The notes beneath the pieces were generated by a model. It saw nothing but the letters and a program-made list of their open reading frames with translations. It searched no databases and was not told the origin of the DNA. This document shows, piece by piece, positions 47,001 to 60,575 of a stretch of DNA of 64,000 bases (its first letter is position 1; each line of letters opens with the position of its first letter). A program made the translations under genes and the position numbers. The stretch spans positions 61,487 to 125,486 of the forward strand of contig JAKOTN010000083.1 of the NCBI GenBank assembly GCA_029776255.1, in the 5' to 3' direction. This stretch comes from Pseudomonadota bacterium. Lineage in GTDB: Bacteria > Pseudomonadota > Gammaproteobacteria > Burkholderiales > Rhodocyclaceae.

Positions 47001-50000
47001 CTGTCGTTGCCGAGGACGTTGCCCTTGATCGGTGTGCCGCCGGGCGGTCCGGCGGTATCGACGGTGTCGTAGGCATCGTCGTTCGCCGTTGGCGGATCGT
47101 TGAGGCCGTTGATGGTAATCGCCAGAGTGCTGCTCGCCTTGCCGCCGTGGCCGTCGTCGATGGTCCAGCGTGTAAACATAGGAACCGTCGGCGGCGACGG
47201 TCACGTGACCGTAGCGGCCGGCAAGGGGGCTGCCGACGGCACCGGCGGTGCCGTCGGTATTGGTGATCGCGCTGACGACCAGGGTGTCGCCGTTATCGGG
47301 ATCGCTGTCGACGCTGACCGGCGACAGGCTGGAGACACCGCCGCCGTTTACGCGCGAACCGCTGATCAGGTTGCCCGACGAAACGGTTTGATCCTCGGTC
47401 ATGCTGTTATCGTCTGCTTGCGCCAGCGGTGAATCGTTCTCGCCGCTCAAGGTGACTGTCAGTGTTGCCGTGGCGGTGCCGCCGTGGCCATCGCTGATGG
47501 TGTAGGTGAAAGTATCGGTCGCCTTCTCGCCGACGGCCAACGCTTTGGCGCTGGTGGTATTCGGAAGATAACTGTAAGTCCCATCGGCGTTCAACGTCAG
47601 GCTGCCATGGGTCCCCACGACGGGTTGGCCGACATGAGCGGCCTGACCGTTGACCTTGCTGACGGTCAGCGTGTCGTTGGTATCGGGATCGCTGTCGTTG
47701 GACAACACTTGACCGGCAACAGCCGGTCCGTTGGCCGGCACGCTGACGGCGTCGTCGACAGCGACCGGGGTATCGTTGACGCCGTCGATGGCGATCACCA
47801 GATTGGTGCTTGCCGTTCCGCCCTTGCCGTCGGCAATGACGTAGGTGAAGCTGTCGCTGAGTTGCTGTCCGACGGACAAGGCGTTGACCGCCGGGTCGGC
47901 GTTGTTCAGGGTGTAAACGTAACTGCCGTCGGCCGCCAGATCGAGACGACCGTAAAGGCCGTCGATCGTCGTCGCGCTGCCACCGCTGACCGGCGTGGCG
48001 GTGGCCGGCGGACGATCGGCACCGGCGGCGACTCCGATGACGGCCAGCGAATCGCCGTTCAAATCGCTGTCGTTGGTCAACACGCCAGGGGCGCCGACAC
48101 CGATGCTGGCAGTGCCTTCGCTGATGGTATTGTGGTCGGCCGTGGCACGTGGGGCGTCGTTGGCGCCGTGAATAACGATGGTCAGTGTCGCCGTCGAGAA
48201 ACCGCCCTGCCCGTCGCTGATCGTGTAATTGAAGGTTTCACTGACGGTGGCGCCGGCGCCGAGCGCCGCAACCGTGGCGTTATCGGTATAAACCCGGAAA
48301 CTGTAGCTCCCGTCGGCAGCGAGCAGCAATTCGCCAAAACCGTTGCCGCCGACCAGCGGGCTGCCCAACACACCGGACACGGCGCCGTTGTTCACGCCGC
48401 TCACCACCAGCGTGCCGCCGTCGACGTCACTGTCGTTGAGCAGGACGTCGCCGGTCGCCGGCAGCGCACTCGCCTTGGCAATGCTGTTGGTGTCGGCACG
48501 CGCGACCGGGGTGTCGTTGACCGCGATCACATTGACGGTCGTGGTGACGCTCAAGGCGTTCTGCCGGCCGTTGGCGGCGGCGTCGGAATTGACGTCGCGA
48601 ACGGTCCAACTGATCGTGCGCGAGGCGTCGCCCGGGCTGTCCGACGTGGAATCGAAGCGGATCGAACGCAGCGCCGCCTGGTAAGCCGCCGCCGACGCGA
48701 CACCGCTCAGTTTCAACACGCCAGTGTTGCCATCGTACGTGCCGCTGATGCCGTTTTGATCGACGAACAACAGGTGATCGCCGGCGACGAAACCGGCGCC
48801 GATGCGAATCACCGCCTGATCGAATTGGGTGTCGTCCGCATCGCTGAGCAGCAACGCCGGCTCGAGCAGCAACGGTGCGACGTTTTCGGTATAGCTGTGC
48901 GTACTGCCGGCGCCGGCGATCAGCGGCGCGTCGTTGACCGGTGTCAGATTGACCGTGCGCGTGCTGTTCGTGGTGCGCGCACCGCTGCCATCGGCGTTGG
49001 CGTCGGTGACCGACACGGTCAGCGTGCGGCTGGGTCGCGTGGTGTCCGCCGTCGGGTCGTCGCTGCCGCTGCTGAAAACCAGCGAGCGCAGCACTTCCTG
49101 GTAATGCGCGACGGTATCGATGCCGGTCAGGGTCAGCACGCCGCCAACGTAACTGGCGGAGATGTTCGTGCCGGTCGTGATCACCGCCAGGGTATCGCCG
49201 GCCACCGGGCTGCCGATACTCACCGTTGCCGAAGCCAGGTAGCCGTCATCGGCGTCGCTCAAGGTCAGGTTGGCGTCGACCAACACCGGTGTTCCTTGCT
49301 CGGTGTAGCCAACCGCCGGCGGCGCGGTCGAAATGACCGGCGCGTCGTTGCCGCGGCTGATGTTGATCGTGGCGCTCATGGTCGCCGTCAACGGACTGAC
49401 CGTGCTGTCGCCGGCGCTGAGCTGCCCTTGCGGGATGGTCCCGGCCAGGCCGGTGTTCTGGTCGCTGACGGTGTAGTCCAGCGTGACGGTCGCCGGTGGG
49501 GCGTCGCTGGTGTTGCGATAGGTCAGGCCCTGGATCACCGCGTCGACGCGGCTGGCCGTCGCCGCGGCATTGAACGTGATCGTCAAGGTGCCGGCGGACT
49601 GGGTGTAGGTCCCGACAACGACACCGCCAACAACGACGTTGCCAGCGGTTGAACCGGTGAACCCGAGCGCCGCGGTGGCGCCGAAAACATCGTCGGCGCT
49701 GGCGCCGCCCTGGCGGGCGACGGTCAACGTCGCACCGGTCCATTGACCGCCGCCATCCAATTCGGCGTCAGCCAGCGTGACATTGCCGTCGATCTGTATC
49801 GCGGCGCCGTTTTCGGTATACGTCGGAGTGGCATCGAGGCCGGCGATGGTCGGCGCGTCGTTGATCTGAACAATGTTCACCGTTACCGACGATTGTGCCG
49901 TCAAGACGCCACCGCTGCCTTGCGCGCCGCCGGTGTTCTGGTCGCTGAGCACGACGTTGATCTGCGCAAAGGCGGGCGGAACGTCGGAGGTGTTGCGATA

Positions 50001-53000
50001 AGACAAGGCGCCAACGACGCGCCCGACCGACGCGGCGTCGGCACTGGCGTTGAACGTTATCGTCAGTTTGCCGCCCACCTGCGTGAAACCGCCGACCGCG
50101 ACGCCATCCACGACGATGGCGCTGCCGCTGGTCTGCACGCCGAGTGCCGGGTTACCCGGGCTGTCGTCGACAAAACCGAAGATATCGGCCGAATTGGCCG
50201 TACCGCTGCGCTGCACGGTCAGCGTGGCGCCGTTCCAGTTGCCGCCAAGTTCGACATCGGCGACGACGACGTTGCCGTCCAGATCGAGCCGCACCGGGGT
50301 CGCGGCATTTTCGACGAACACCGGCGTCCCGGCAAAGCCGGCGATGGTCGGCGCATCGTTGACCGCCGCGACCACCGCCGTCAGCGTCGTCGCCGTGCTG
50401 TAACGGCTGCCGCCGCCGACCGTGCCGAGATCCTGGCCGCTTTGCGCGGCGGCGACGCTGCCAGCCGACGCGTCGATGGCATGCACGGCCAACACCGGTG
50501 GCGTGCCGTTGTAGTCGGCGACCGGCGCGAAGCGCAGGCTGGCGGAAGTTGGGAGAATCAGAGCGTTGCCAGTGCTCAGGTTAGTGGGCACATCGACCCA
50601 GCCGGCGCCGGTGTTGTACTGCCAGCGGCCCTGCGTCGCCGGATCGGCGCTATTGCCGCTGACCGCCAAACCGGCGAAGGCTTGCGCCGACGAACCGCCA
50701 CTGACGTTATCGGTGCCATCGCCGTAAAGCGACCCGAACAGCGCACTGACGGTCGAGCCGGTATTGGCGGCGCTGCCAATGTCCTCATCGAGGTTGATGC
50801 TGGCCGCGCTCAGCGTTGGCGCATCGTTGACCGCGCCGACGCTGGTCGACAAGGTCACGGCGTTGGCGCTGTTGCTGTAGCGCGTGGTCCCGCCGGACAG
50901 CGTGGTGTCGTTCGATACGTCGACACTGGCGCCGGCGGCCGGCAGGCTGCCGGTCGAGTCATCGACCAGGCGAGCGGTCAGGTTGCCGGGTGTGCCGTTC
51001 CAATTGGCGTTCGGCACGAAGCGCAGTGTGTAACCCGCTGGCAAGAACAGGCCGCTCGCGGACGTGAGACCGGTACCGATGGTCGTCCAGCCGGTACTGC
51101 CATCGGCCGAATACTGCCAGACCCCTTGCCCGGCGGTCGCCGCGTTGGCCGTGACGACGATACCGGCGAGATTGTTCGCCGCCGTACCGCCGAAACCGCT
51201 TTGTTCATCGCGCGCGTCGGAAAAAGCGGCGCCGAACAGGCTGGCGACTGTCGCCTGATTCGGACTGGCGGCGTCTTCCAGGGAGGCGCCGAGAACAACG
51301 CCGGCGAGCAGTCGGGTTGGCGCATCGTTGGCCGGGTTGACGGTCAGCGTCACCGTGTCGGTGGCGGTCGAGAAGGCGGTGGTTCCGCCGTTGGCACGCG
51401 TATCGACCTTGTTGCCGGCGCTGCCGCTGGTCTGATCCCAGGCACGCAGGGTAAGGCCGGCGGCGAAGCTGCCATTGACGTCGTTGGCCGGTTGGAAATA
51501 AAGGCGATCGCCAGCGCGCAGCAGCAGGGCGCTGTCGTCGGCCACGGCCCCGACCGCTGTCCAGTGCACGCCATTGTCGGTGCTGTAATACCAGGTTCCG
51601 TGCGAGCCGTCGGCGCCGGTGATCGCCACCCCTTGCAGACTGCCGCTGTCGGGATCGCTGATACCGCCACTCAACGCCGAAATCAGCGTGCCGACGGCGC
51701 CGCTCGGCGCGACCGCGTCTTCGTTGGCACTCAACGTCAGCGCGGTATCGCCAAGCTGCGGCGCGTCATTGACCCCGTTGACGGTGACTGTTTGGTCGAA
51801 GGAAACCTGTTTGGCGCCGCCAGCGCCTTGTGCCAAGACGTTACCGTCATCGATGGTCCAGCGTAGCGGCACGGAATCCTGCTGCCCGGCGCCAAGGCTT
51901 TGAACCGTATTGCCATAGGTGATCGCGCTCGCCACCTGCTCGACATCGGCGGTGCTCGTTCCAGAGGCGAAGGTAATGTGCAAGGTGCCGCCGCCATTGG
52001 TAAACGTGCCGACGACGGTGGTACCGATGCGAATGGTGCCGCCGCTGAAGTTGACGCCGGTATCGCCACTGCCGGTGACGCCGAAAACGTCATTGACGTT
52101 GGCACCACCAACACGGGTCAGCGACAGTACCGCCCCACCCCAATCGCCGCTCCCGCCACCGAAAAACGACAGTTCGGGATCGCTCAAGGCGGCGGCGGGC
52201 GCCAGGACGCTTGGAGACCCATCTTCGGTGTAGGCGGCGGTGGCCGGCACGCCGGACAGGACTGGCGCGTCGTTGTTGGCGTCGATACCAACGATGACCG
52301 AACCGCTGCCGATCAGCGCCAGCGTCGGATTGGCGGCGCCCTGTGCCGTTGGACCGGTGTTGGTGTTGCCGTCGTCGATCGTGTAGCCAATGGTGACTTG
52401 CGACGGCGGGTTATCGTTGCCGTTGCGATAAGTGATCGCGCGCAGAACCTGTGTCGCCTGAGCACTGGTGGTGGCGTCGGCGAAGGTGATGGTCAGAATT
52501 CCGCCCGTGTTGGTGAAAGTACCGACCACGGTGGTGCCGATACGGATATTGGCGCCATTGAAATTGACGCCACTGGCACCGCTACCGGTGACACCGAAGA
52601 TATCGTCTACCGCCGCCGTACCGGCATTCCCAATAGCCGCGCTGCGCTGCAGGGTCAGCACGGCGCCGCCCCAGTTGTCGAAAGCGTCGAGTTCGGGATC
52701 GTTCAGGATCGCGTTGGCATCGAGCACCACGGCGGCGCCGTCTTCGGTGAAAGTGACGTCCGGCAAGCCGCCGCCGAGTCCCGTGAAGCCGGGCGCGTCG
52801 TTCAGACCGGCGACAGTGACGGCGAGCGAACCGCTGGCGGTTTTGTCTCCGCCGCTGCCACTGTTGCCCTGATCGTGGAAAACGAAACTCAGCGTGTCGG
52901 CGCCGCTGAAATGGGTATCCGGCAGATACGTCAGCTTGTTGGCGGCGATCGCCGCGTTGATGTCGGTGATCGTGCCGCTGAGAGTGATCGAACGGCCGGC

Positions 53001-56000
53001 CACGATAACGGTGACGCCACTCGCCGGATCGAGCGACAGCGTGCCGTGCACGGCACTGACCACCAATTGCACGCTACCGTAACCGCTATCGAGAATGTCC
53101 CGGTTGTCGGACAGGGTAATCCCGGTGACGACCGTTGTCGTCGCGCCATCGCGCGACTCGGCGGCGAACAAGGCGCCGCTTACTTGAACGCCGGGCGCCG
53201 CATCGACATCGAGCGTGGGCGTATCGTTGACCGCGGCGATGTCGATGACGATGTCGCGCGTCGCCGCCGACAAGGGCGTGCCCGGCGCGCCATCCTCCCC
53301 ATAACCCTGGTCATTGACGTCGAAGTGAAGCGTGCGCGCACTGGCGGAAACGTTCAAGGCATTGGCGTCGGCGACCGGCGTGTAACTCAGGCTGGCCAGC
53401 GCCGCGTTCAGTTCGGCCAGCGTGCCGACGATTTCCATGCTGCCGCTGCCGTTGGCGCCCGCGGAAAAGGTAATGCCAGTGGTGGTACCCAGGAGCAAGG
53501 TGCCCTGCCCGATCGATAACGTGACTTTCAGTGGGCCGTTACGGGCGTCGGCATCGGCAATGCTCAGCGTGTTGGCGCCGGTGAAATGGAAAACCGTGTC
53601 CTCGGTTGCCGCAACGCTTGCCGGCCCGGAGGAGGTCGGCGCGTCGTTGACCGGCACGATGCCGTTCAGGGCGATGGTGTCGTTCGCCGTCAGCGCGCCG
53701 CCAGAGCCGACGTTGCCTCGGTCACTGACCGCGATGTGCAGGGTATCCGACGTGGTCGGATCGTCGCCGCTGTCATAACTCAGCGTCGCCAGGGCGGCAT
53801 TGATCTGGGCGAGAGTCCCCTGGAGGGTCAGGTCGTTGCTGTTCAACGCGCCCGCGCTGACCGTGCAGCCATTGAGCGTCAGGTTCAATTTTCCGCTCGT
53901 GCCCACGTTCAGGCGCACCTGCATCGGCGGGGTGCTGGTCGGTGTTTCGCCGCGCGCCAGATCGGGGTCGTCGATTGAGATGCCAGTGATCGCCACGGTG
54001 TTGTTTTCCGTGCCGTAGGTGAAGACATGTGTGGTTACGCTGAGGGTCGGAGCGTCGTTTACGGCATTGACGGTTAACGACACCGAATCGGTGGCGGCGG
54101 AAAAGGCCGTGGTGCCGCCATTGTTCGTCGTGTCGGCAAGACTGCCGTTGGCCGCCAGATCGCTGCGGTCCCACGCCCGCAGGGTCAGGGGCGCGCTTTG
54201 AGTGCCGTTGTAATTGGCAGTGGTCGGTTCGAAATAAATGCGGGTATTGGCGTCGGCGGCCAACAGGCGGGCGGCATCGGCGCTAGGCGTGCCCAAGGCC
54301 AGCCAGGTCGCGCCATTATCGATGCTGTACCACCACACGCCATTGCTGGCATTCACGTTGGTAATCGCCACGCCCTGCACGGAACCGGTGTCGACATCGC
54401 TCACGCCGCCGACCAGGCTGGAAATCAGCGTGCCAACCGCGCCGACCGGAGGGCCGGCGTCTTCGTTCTGCGTAACGTTGAGCACCGTCACCGGGTCGAG
54501 AACCGGTGCGTCGTTGACCGAACTCACCGACAACGAGACCACGTTGCTCTCGGTCGAAAAAGCGGTGGTACCGCCCTGCGGGCTGCTGTTGGCACGCCCA
54601 CCGGCGCTACCGCTGGTCTGATCCCAGGCGCGATACGTGAAATTGGCTTCCGTGCCATTCTTGCCGTCGGGAATGAAACGGACATAGGCGGTCGACGACA
54701 ACAACAAGGCATTGGTCGCCGAAACGCTGCCGATAGTGCTCCACGTGCCGTCACTGCCGTTGGTCGAGTCGAGCGAGTACTGCCACGTGCCATTGCCGGC
54801 GGTCAACCCGGTGATGGCAATGCCTTGTAGCGCGCCGTTGTCGACGTCGGAAACGTTGGCGCCGAGCAAGGTCGAGACCAGCAGGCTGCGCCCATCGGCG
54901 GTGTCGTCCTCGGTGATCGACACCAGCGTGGTGTCGCCGTCGGCCAGTAGGGGCGCATCGTTGCGCTGCTTGACGACGATCGTGTTTGTGGCCGTGACGG
55001 TGTCGACGCCGTTGATCGCCGTTCCCTCGTCATCGGTGTAGCTCGCGGTGCCGCCGCCATCGACGAAGGTGTAGCTGAGCGTGCGCGTGGCTTGCGCGGT
55101 CGCCTGCGAGGCGTTGGCGGTGTCGGTGTTCTGAAAAGTAAGGTTTTCCAGCACGGCTTTGACCGCGGCGACGTCGGCGTTGCCGTTGAACGTGATCTTC
55201 AAATCGCTGCCATTAACGCCATTTTTGCTGGCGTCGATGGTGCCGATCGACACGCCGTTGTAACGCACGTCGCTACCAACGACGCTGATCGCTCCGAGCC
55301 CGCTCAGCGCCAACTGGTCGCCGGCCGCGAACCCCGAGGTGTAGGCAATGGTCAGCGTGCTGCCGCTGTTGTAATGTCCGTTGACATCGTTCGCCAGATC
55401 GGCGTCGCTGAACAACACCGACGCGTCGATGATCGTCTGGCCGTCATCCTCGAAATAGGTTAGCGGATTGAGCCCGGATAATTTCGGTGCGTCGTTCACC
55501 GGCAGAATCGTGATGTCGAAACGACCGGGCGGCTCGCTGGAGCCGCTTCCGTCCGAAATCACGAAATCGAAGAAATCGGTGGACGGCGTCTCGGAGCCGT
55601 TGTGACGATATTTGAGATAGCCATCCTGGACGTCGGCAAGCGTAAACGCCGAACCGCTGCCGAGCACGGTAATCACACCGCCTTTGTCGAGATACAGCGT
55701 TCCGTATTGAACGGCGGAGGTGATCCGGAACTGTGTCTGACGGCTCGAATTGTCGATATCGGTGTCGCCCGTTTGCTCGGACCCGAGCATGGTCGGGCCA
55801 ATATGGCGCACGCCGCCCTCCGGAACGCTGGCACCGGTGTTGTTGAACACCAGCGGCGGGTCGTTGTGCGGGATGATATCGATGGTGACCGTCGCCTCGT
55901 TGCTGTCCTGGTTGACCGGCGCGTCGGTGGCTTTGTCGTTGACACGCCATTTGAAGCTGTCAGCGGTCGATTCGCTGCCGTCCTGGACGTAACGCAGCTT

Positions 56001-59000
56001 GCCGCCAACGAGCATGTCGTAGGTGAATTGCGCGGACGCGGTGCCAAGATCGCCCGGCAACAGGGCAACGAAACCGCTGCCACGGTCGATTTCGATCCTC
56101 CCGTGCGCCGGCAAGGCCGTGATGGTGTAAACAAAACCGGACAAGGCGTTGTCGCTATCGGTAGACGACAGGATCGTCGCGTTCAAAACCTTGATCCGCC
56201 CGGCGTTGTCGTCGGCGTGGCCCGACCCCTGCGAGCTGTATCCTTCCTCGACGGAGAACGCGCTGTCGACCGCCGCCGGCGGATCGTTGACGTTGGCGAT
56301 CACGAAATTCACCGTGCGGCTCGGACTGCGACCAATGTTGCCCTTGGCGATCGACAATTGGGAATCGCCATCGTCGACGGTGACCGTCCCCTTCTCGCTG
56401 ATCGACGGCGGGCTGATCAGCAAGTCGCCAACCTGGACGACGCTGCCGTCGACCAGATAGACGCTGATCGAATCGTTGCGCAATTCGGACGCGGGATCGT
56501 GAAAATAAGCGATCTTGCCGTCGGCGACATCCTGCGCGGCGAAACGCTCGCCAGCCGCCAACGCCACCCACGCCGACCCGCTGGCATCCCAGCGACGGAG
56601 CTGACCTCCGCTTGGCGCGCTTTCAAGAACGTAGGCCAAGGCCCCGATCGCGCTGTCCGGGTCGTGATATTGCAGATTGGCCAAAGTCAGCTTGACCGCG
56701 TTGCCGACGCCCGCGAGCGTGAAGCTGTTGCTTCCGTCGACCAGGCTTTGCTCAAGCAGCGTCGTGCCGTCCTGATTGGTGCCGACCGTTCCCTGCGTCT
56801 GGGTAATCGTTGGCGCGTCGTCAACCGGCGTGACGGTCAGATCGACGGTCGAACTGCCTGATACGCTGCCACCACTGCGACTGACAGTGAAAAAGTCGTG
56901 ATACGGCGAGGCGAAAGCATCGGGTTCGCTACCGTCGCTGACATAGACCACTTGCCCGGCGTCGATCTGCGCCTGAGTGAAACTACCGCCCATGGCAAGA
57001 ACGATGCCATTGACATAAATCGAGCCATGCGCGGGCGCGCTGGACAGGGTGTAGATGCTCGAATCGGTCAGCGCTCCCGTCAGCGAACGGAAGGAACCTT
57101 CGGCGACGATGGCGCCCAGCGTTCCTCCCGGTTCCGGCGGCACAGGAACATCGGGGACGATATTGATCGGCAACGTGCCGCTGGCGATGCCGCCATCCTT
57201 GTCATTGACCGAGAAGGTGAAACTGTCGTCGGCGGTCAGCGGATTGCCGTCGGTCGCCGAGCCGTCGTGAGTGTAAGTCAGACGGCCCGCCGCGAGATCC
57301 GCCTGGGTGAAGGTCGCCCCGGCGCCAACGATGACACCGTTCAGCCGCAAGGTGCCATGGGCGGGAACGGTGCTGATGGTGTACAAGCGATCGGAGGCCG
57401 GGCTATCGACATCGCTGGCGCTGAGAAAACTTTCGCTTATCGTCACCGCGGCACCGCCTTGTTGCGCCGACAACAAGTGCGTCACCGGAACCGGTGCATC
57501 GTTTCGCGGCGCGATGGTCAAGGTCACCGTCTGTGTCGCCGTCGTCGGCGTCAGCACCTGATGACCGTCGCTGGCCTGTACGTTGAAGCTGGCCGTGGGC
57601 TTGGCTGGGCCGGCAAAGTCGCTACCGGGAACGACCGTCGGCTCGGCGCCGGTCGAAATGAAATGTAGCGGGTTGGCCAGTAGCTGCGCCCGGGTCAGCG
57701 ACATCGACAGCACGACGTCGACATAGGCACTGCCGTTCCAGTATTGCAGGCGACCGACCGCCGGATCGGGCAGGCTGGTAAAGGTCAGGGTCATCCGGTT
57801 CGGATCGCCGTCGGCATCGCTCAGATTCAGATCGAGAACGCTGTAATCGCTCGCTTCGCTGCCAGTGCGCTCAGCGACCGTTTGCGTGCCCCCGACAATG
57901 GCGATTTGTGCGTTCACATCCACGATACTGATCGGCAGGAGGATATCGTCGACCACGCCGCCGGCGCCGTCGCGTAGCGTGAAGGTTGCGCTGTCACTGG
58001 CGTTGGCGCTTAGTTCGCCGCTGGTGTGCCGGTAGGTCAACCGTCCCGAAATCACATCGTCCTGGGTAAACAGCGCGCCGACGACCACCGCCTTGCCGTT
58101 GAACAGCAAAACGCCCTTTGTCGGCAGGGCCTTGACTTGATAGATCAACTGATCCGGATCGTTGTCGGCATCGACCACCGGTAGCTGCGTCGCGCCGATC
58201 GTCGCCGTGCTGCCTTCGTTGAGCGAGAGAGCCACCGGCGTGACGGTAGGAATGTCGTTACGCGACGTGACCGCGAAATCAGCGGTCAGATTGGCCGCGC
58301 TGTAGGGCGTGGCGTTGCCACGACTCGTGACATCGCCGGTATCGCCTGCGACACCGTTGCTGCCATCCCAAACGTAATACTGGATCGTCGCGACACCAGA
58401 CTCCTTGGTATCGTCGGCATTGTCGGCGGCGACAAAACGTAGCTTGGCGTTCGCCGGCAACAACAGGGCGGCGCCGGTTGAGAACGGCGCCGCCGTCAGC
58501 CAGTGGGTACCGTCCAAAGAATACTGCCAGGTGCCGGTCATGCCGTTGGTCGTGCTGCCGCCATAAATGGCGATTCCCAGCGTACTGCCGGTATCGACGT
58601 CATTGACCACGGTGCGGTGATCGACATCGGATAGCAGATCGCCGATCGTGGTGCCGGGGTTTTCGGCGTTGCTCGCGTTCTCGGGAATTGGCACGGTAAC
58701 GATCTTCGCCGGCGTGCCGATAACGGTTGGCGCATCGTTGGTGCCGGTGATGGTGACGGTGATGTCGCCGGCAACCGAACTGTGACCATCTGACAGACTA
58801 TAGGTGAAACTCTCGTTGACGGTCTGGCCCGCCCGTAGCGCCTGCACGCTCGCCAAGCCGTTATCCACCACATAGGTGTAACCGCCGTTGGCGTTTATCG
58901 TCAGGCTGCCGTAAATGCCGACCAACGGGTTGCCGATGCTGCCAGCCGTACCGCTGCCGGCGGCAACCGTGCCCGTGCGCAAGCCGATGACGGTTAGGGT

Positions 59001-60101
59001 ATCGGTCGGCGCGTCGACATTGATGTCGTTGGTCAGCACGTTGCCACTTGCCGCCGCGCCATCCTCGGTGGCGGAGATCGAATCGGCCACCGCCACCGGC
59101 GCATCGTCGACCGCGGTAACGGTGAGGTTGATCGTCGTCGGCCCGGCCGTGGTGCTGCCATCGTTGGTGGTCAAGGAAATGCTTGCCGAGCCGGCGTAAT
59201 CGCCCGTCGGAGTGAAATTGATGCCGTTGATGGCGGCGTTCACCTGGGCCAGCGTACCGGTGAAGGTCACCGTGGCGCTGCTGTCGGCGCCACCGGTAAT
59301 CGTCACGCCGCTGCCGGCGTGTAGCGTCACCGTGCCATGCGTCGCCGTGACGGTGACCGTTTGGCTGCTGCCGTCGGGATCGGTGATGCTCAGCCCGGAA
59401 ATCGATAACGGAGTGTCTTCCAGCGTCGTGCGGCCACCGCCACCGTCGACGATGCTCGGCGGCGCCAACAACTCATCGAAAGCCTCGAACATCAAGGCTT
59501 TGGTTTCGATCGTGCCGGTGCTGGCTTCAAGCAGCCAGTCGCCGCCCAGACGAGCACTGCCGGTTTCATTGGGGGACGCCGCGACATCGGCCTGTGTCAA
59601 GGCGGCAAAGGTGTCGATGAAAGCACGACTGTCGGCAGCGACATCGCAACCGTAAAGCAGGATGTCGCCGTCGGCGCCAAGTGTGGCACCAATGTTCGCC
59701 AGCAACGCGCTCTGTTGCAGCAGATCGTTTTGATCAAGCAACCCTTGCCCCAGTATCAAGCCGTCGCCGCTACCGTGACTCAAGATATGAATAGCGCCGA
59801 GATTGTGTTCGCCCTCAAGGGCGGCGGCGATCTGGGCAATGCCATCCGACCGCTGGTCTAGCACCAGCACGCGCGCCGTGCTATCCAGTGATTTGGCCAG
59901 TTCCACACCGTTCGTCACCCGGCTGTCAACGACAATCACCTCGTTCGCGGTGTTATCGCCCACCGTTGGCTGCGGCTTTTCCGCGGCCTGCGCCGCGGCG
60001 GCAAGCGCTGCTGGCGCCGCCCCGTCGAAGAGATGGCGAGGCTCCAGCGCCATCGTGAAGCGACGCGGCGACCACTGGAAAGAACTACGCTTTTTGGACA
60101 T
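44036..60101 (-). pseudogene. Giant DUF4347-type / VCBS-cadherin-like repeat surface or exported protein, frame-disrupted near 47165
   Basis: Start MSKKRSSFQWSPRRFTMALEPRHLFDGAAPAALAAAAQA; DUF4347-like IHILSHGSGDGLILGQGLL...LLYGCDVAA; dozens of NDAPTA...ADGSYSYTLDN...GQTLSESFTYTISDGHGGT repeats; ORFs 46989..60248 and 44036..47179 together cover one gene. If the break is an assembly error this is an intact CDS. Confidence 0.85.
44700..59400 (-). repeat. Coding tandem repeat array (VCBS/cadherin-like, roughly 100-aa units)
   Basis: Recurrent GxNDAP / ADGSYxYxLDN / FTYTISDGHGG patterns along the giant ORF. Confidence 0.85.
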
Positions 60102-60575
60102 GCTATTCCTCAACGAGAGCACGGTCGAAACATCGCAAAATTGCGGCGGCGGGAGCCTTCCGTGGATGACCCATCCGAGCACATCGAAAAAATGGCTGAC
60201 CCTAAACGCCATTGCCGATGAAGAAACGATCAGGCGCCGCGAAAACAATAGCCCTCTAGTTTAGCAGCTATTTCGCCGTCGAAGACGCGGCCACTCGGCT
60301 CTCGGAAGCGCCTGAGCCGACGCCAATCGAGACACCGTGGGTCGCCGACCACGCATCATGGGCACGGCCCCGACAGCGACTATTTCGTCTCGCCTCCTCC
60401 AGCCGCCTGCACCACGACCGTGAAAAAGAGACGCCGACAGCGCTCCAAGCCGTCATGAGCGACGCTCTTTTTTCCGAACCGTGGCTCTCTTTCCGAATCA
60501 GCCCTTTTGCCGCGGGGCCATATACCTTATGCTGCTACTTTAAAGCAGTTTGTCACTTGCCCAACGGAGACCCCG

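Noticed and set aside
45344-53978. Long plus-strand ORFs (640, 722, 707, 539 aa etc.) opposite the giant repeat gene
   Set aside because: Mirror the tandem repeats of the minus-strand gene; repeated composition such as VDGVNDQ-antisense patterns and no recognisable domains.
44700-59400. Repeat periodicity as CRISPR or DNA satellite
   Set aside because: Repeats are protein-coding, about 300 bp and divergent at DNA level; no short direct repeats with unique spacers.
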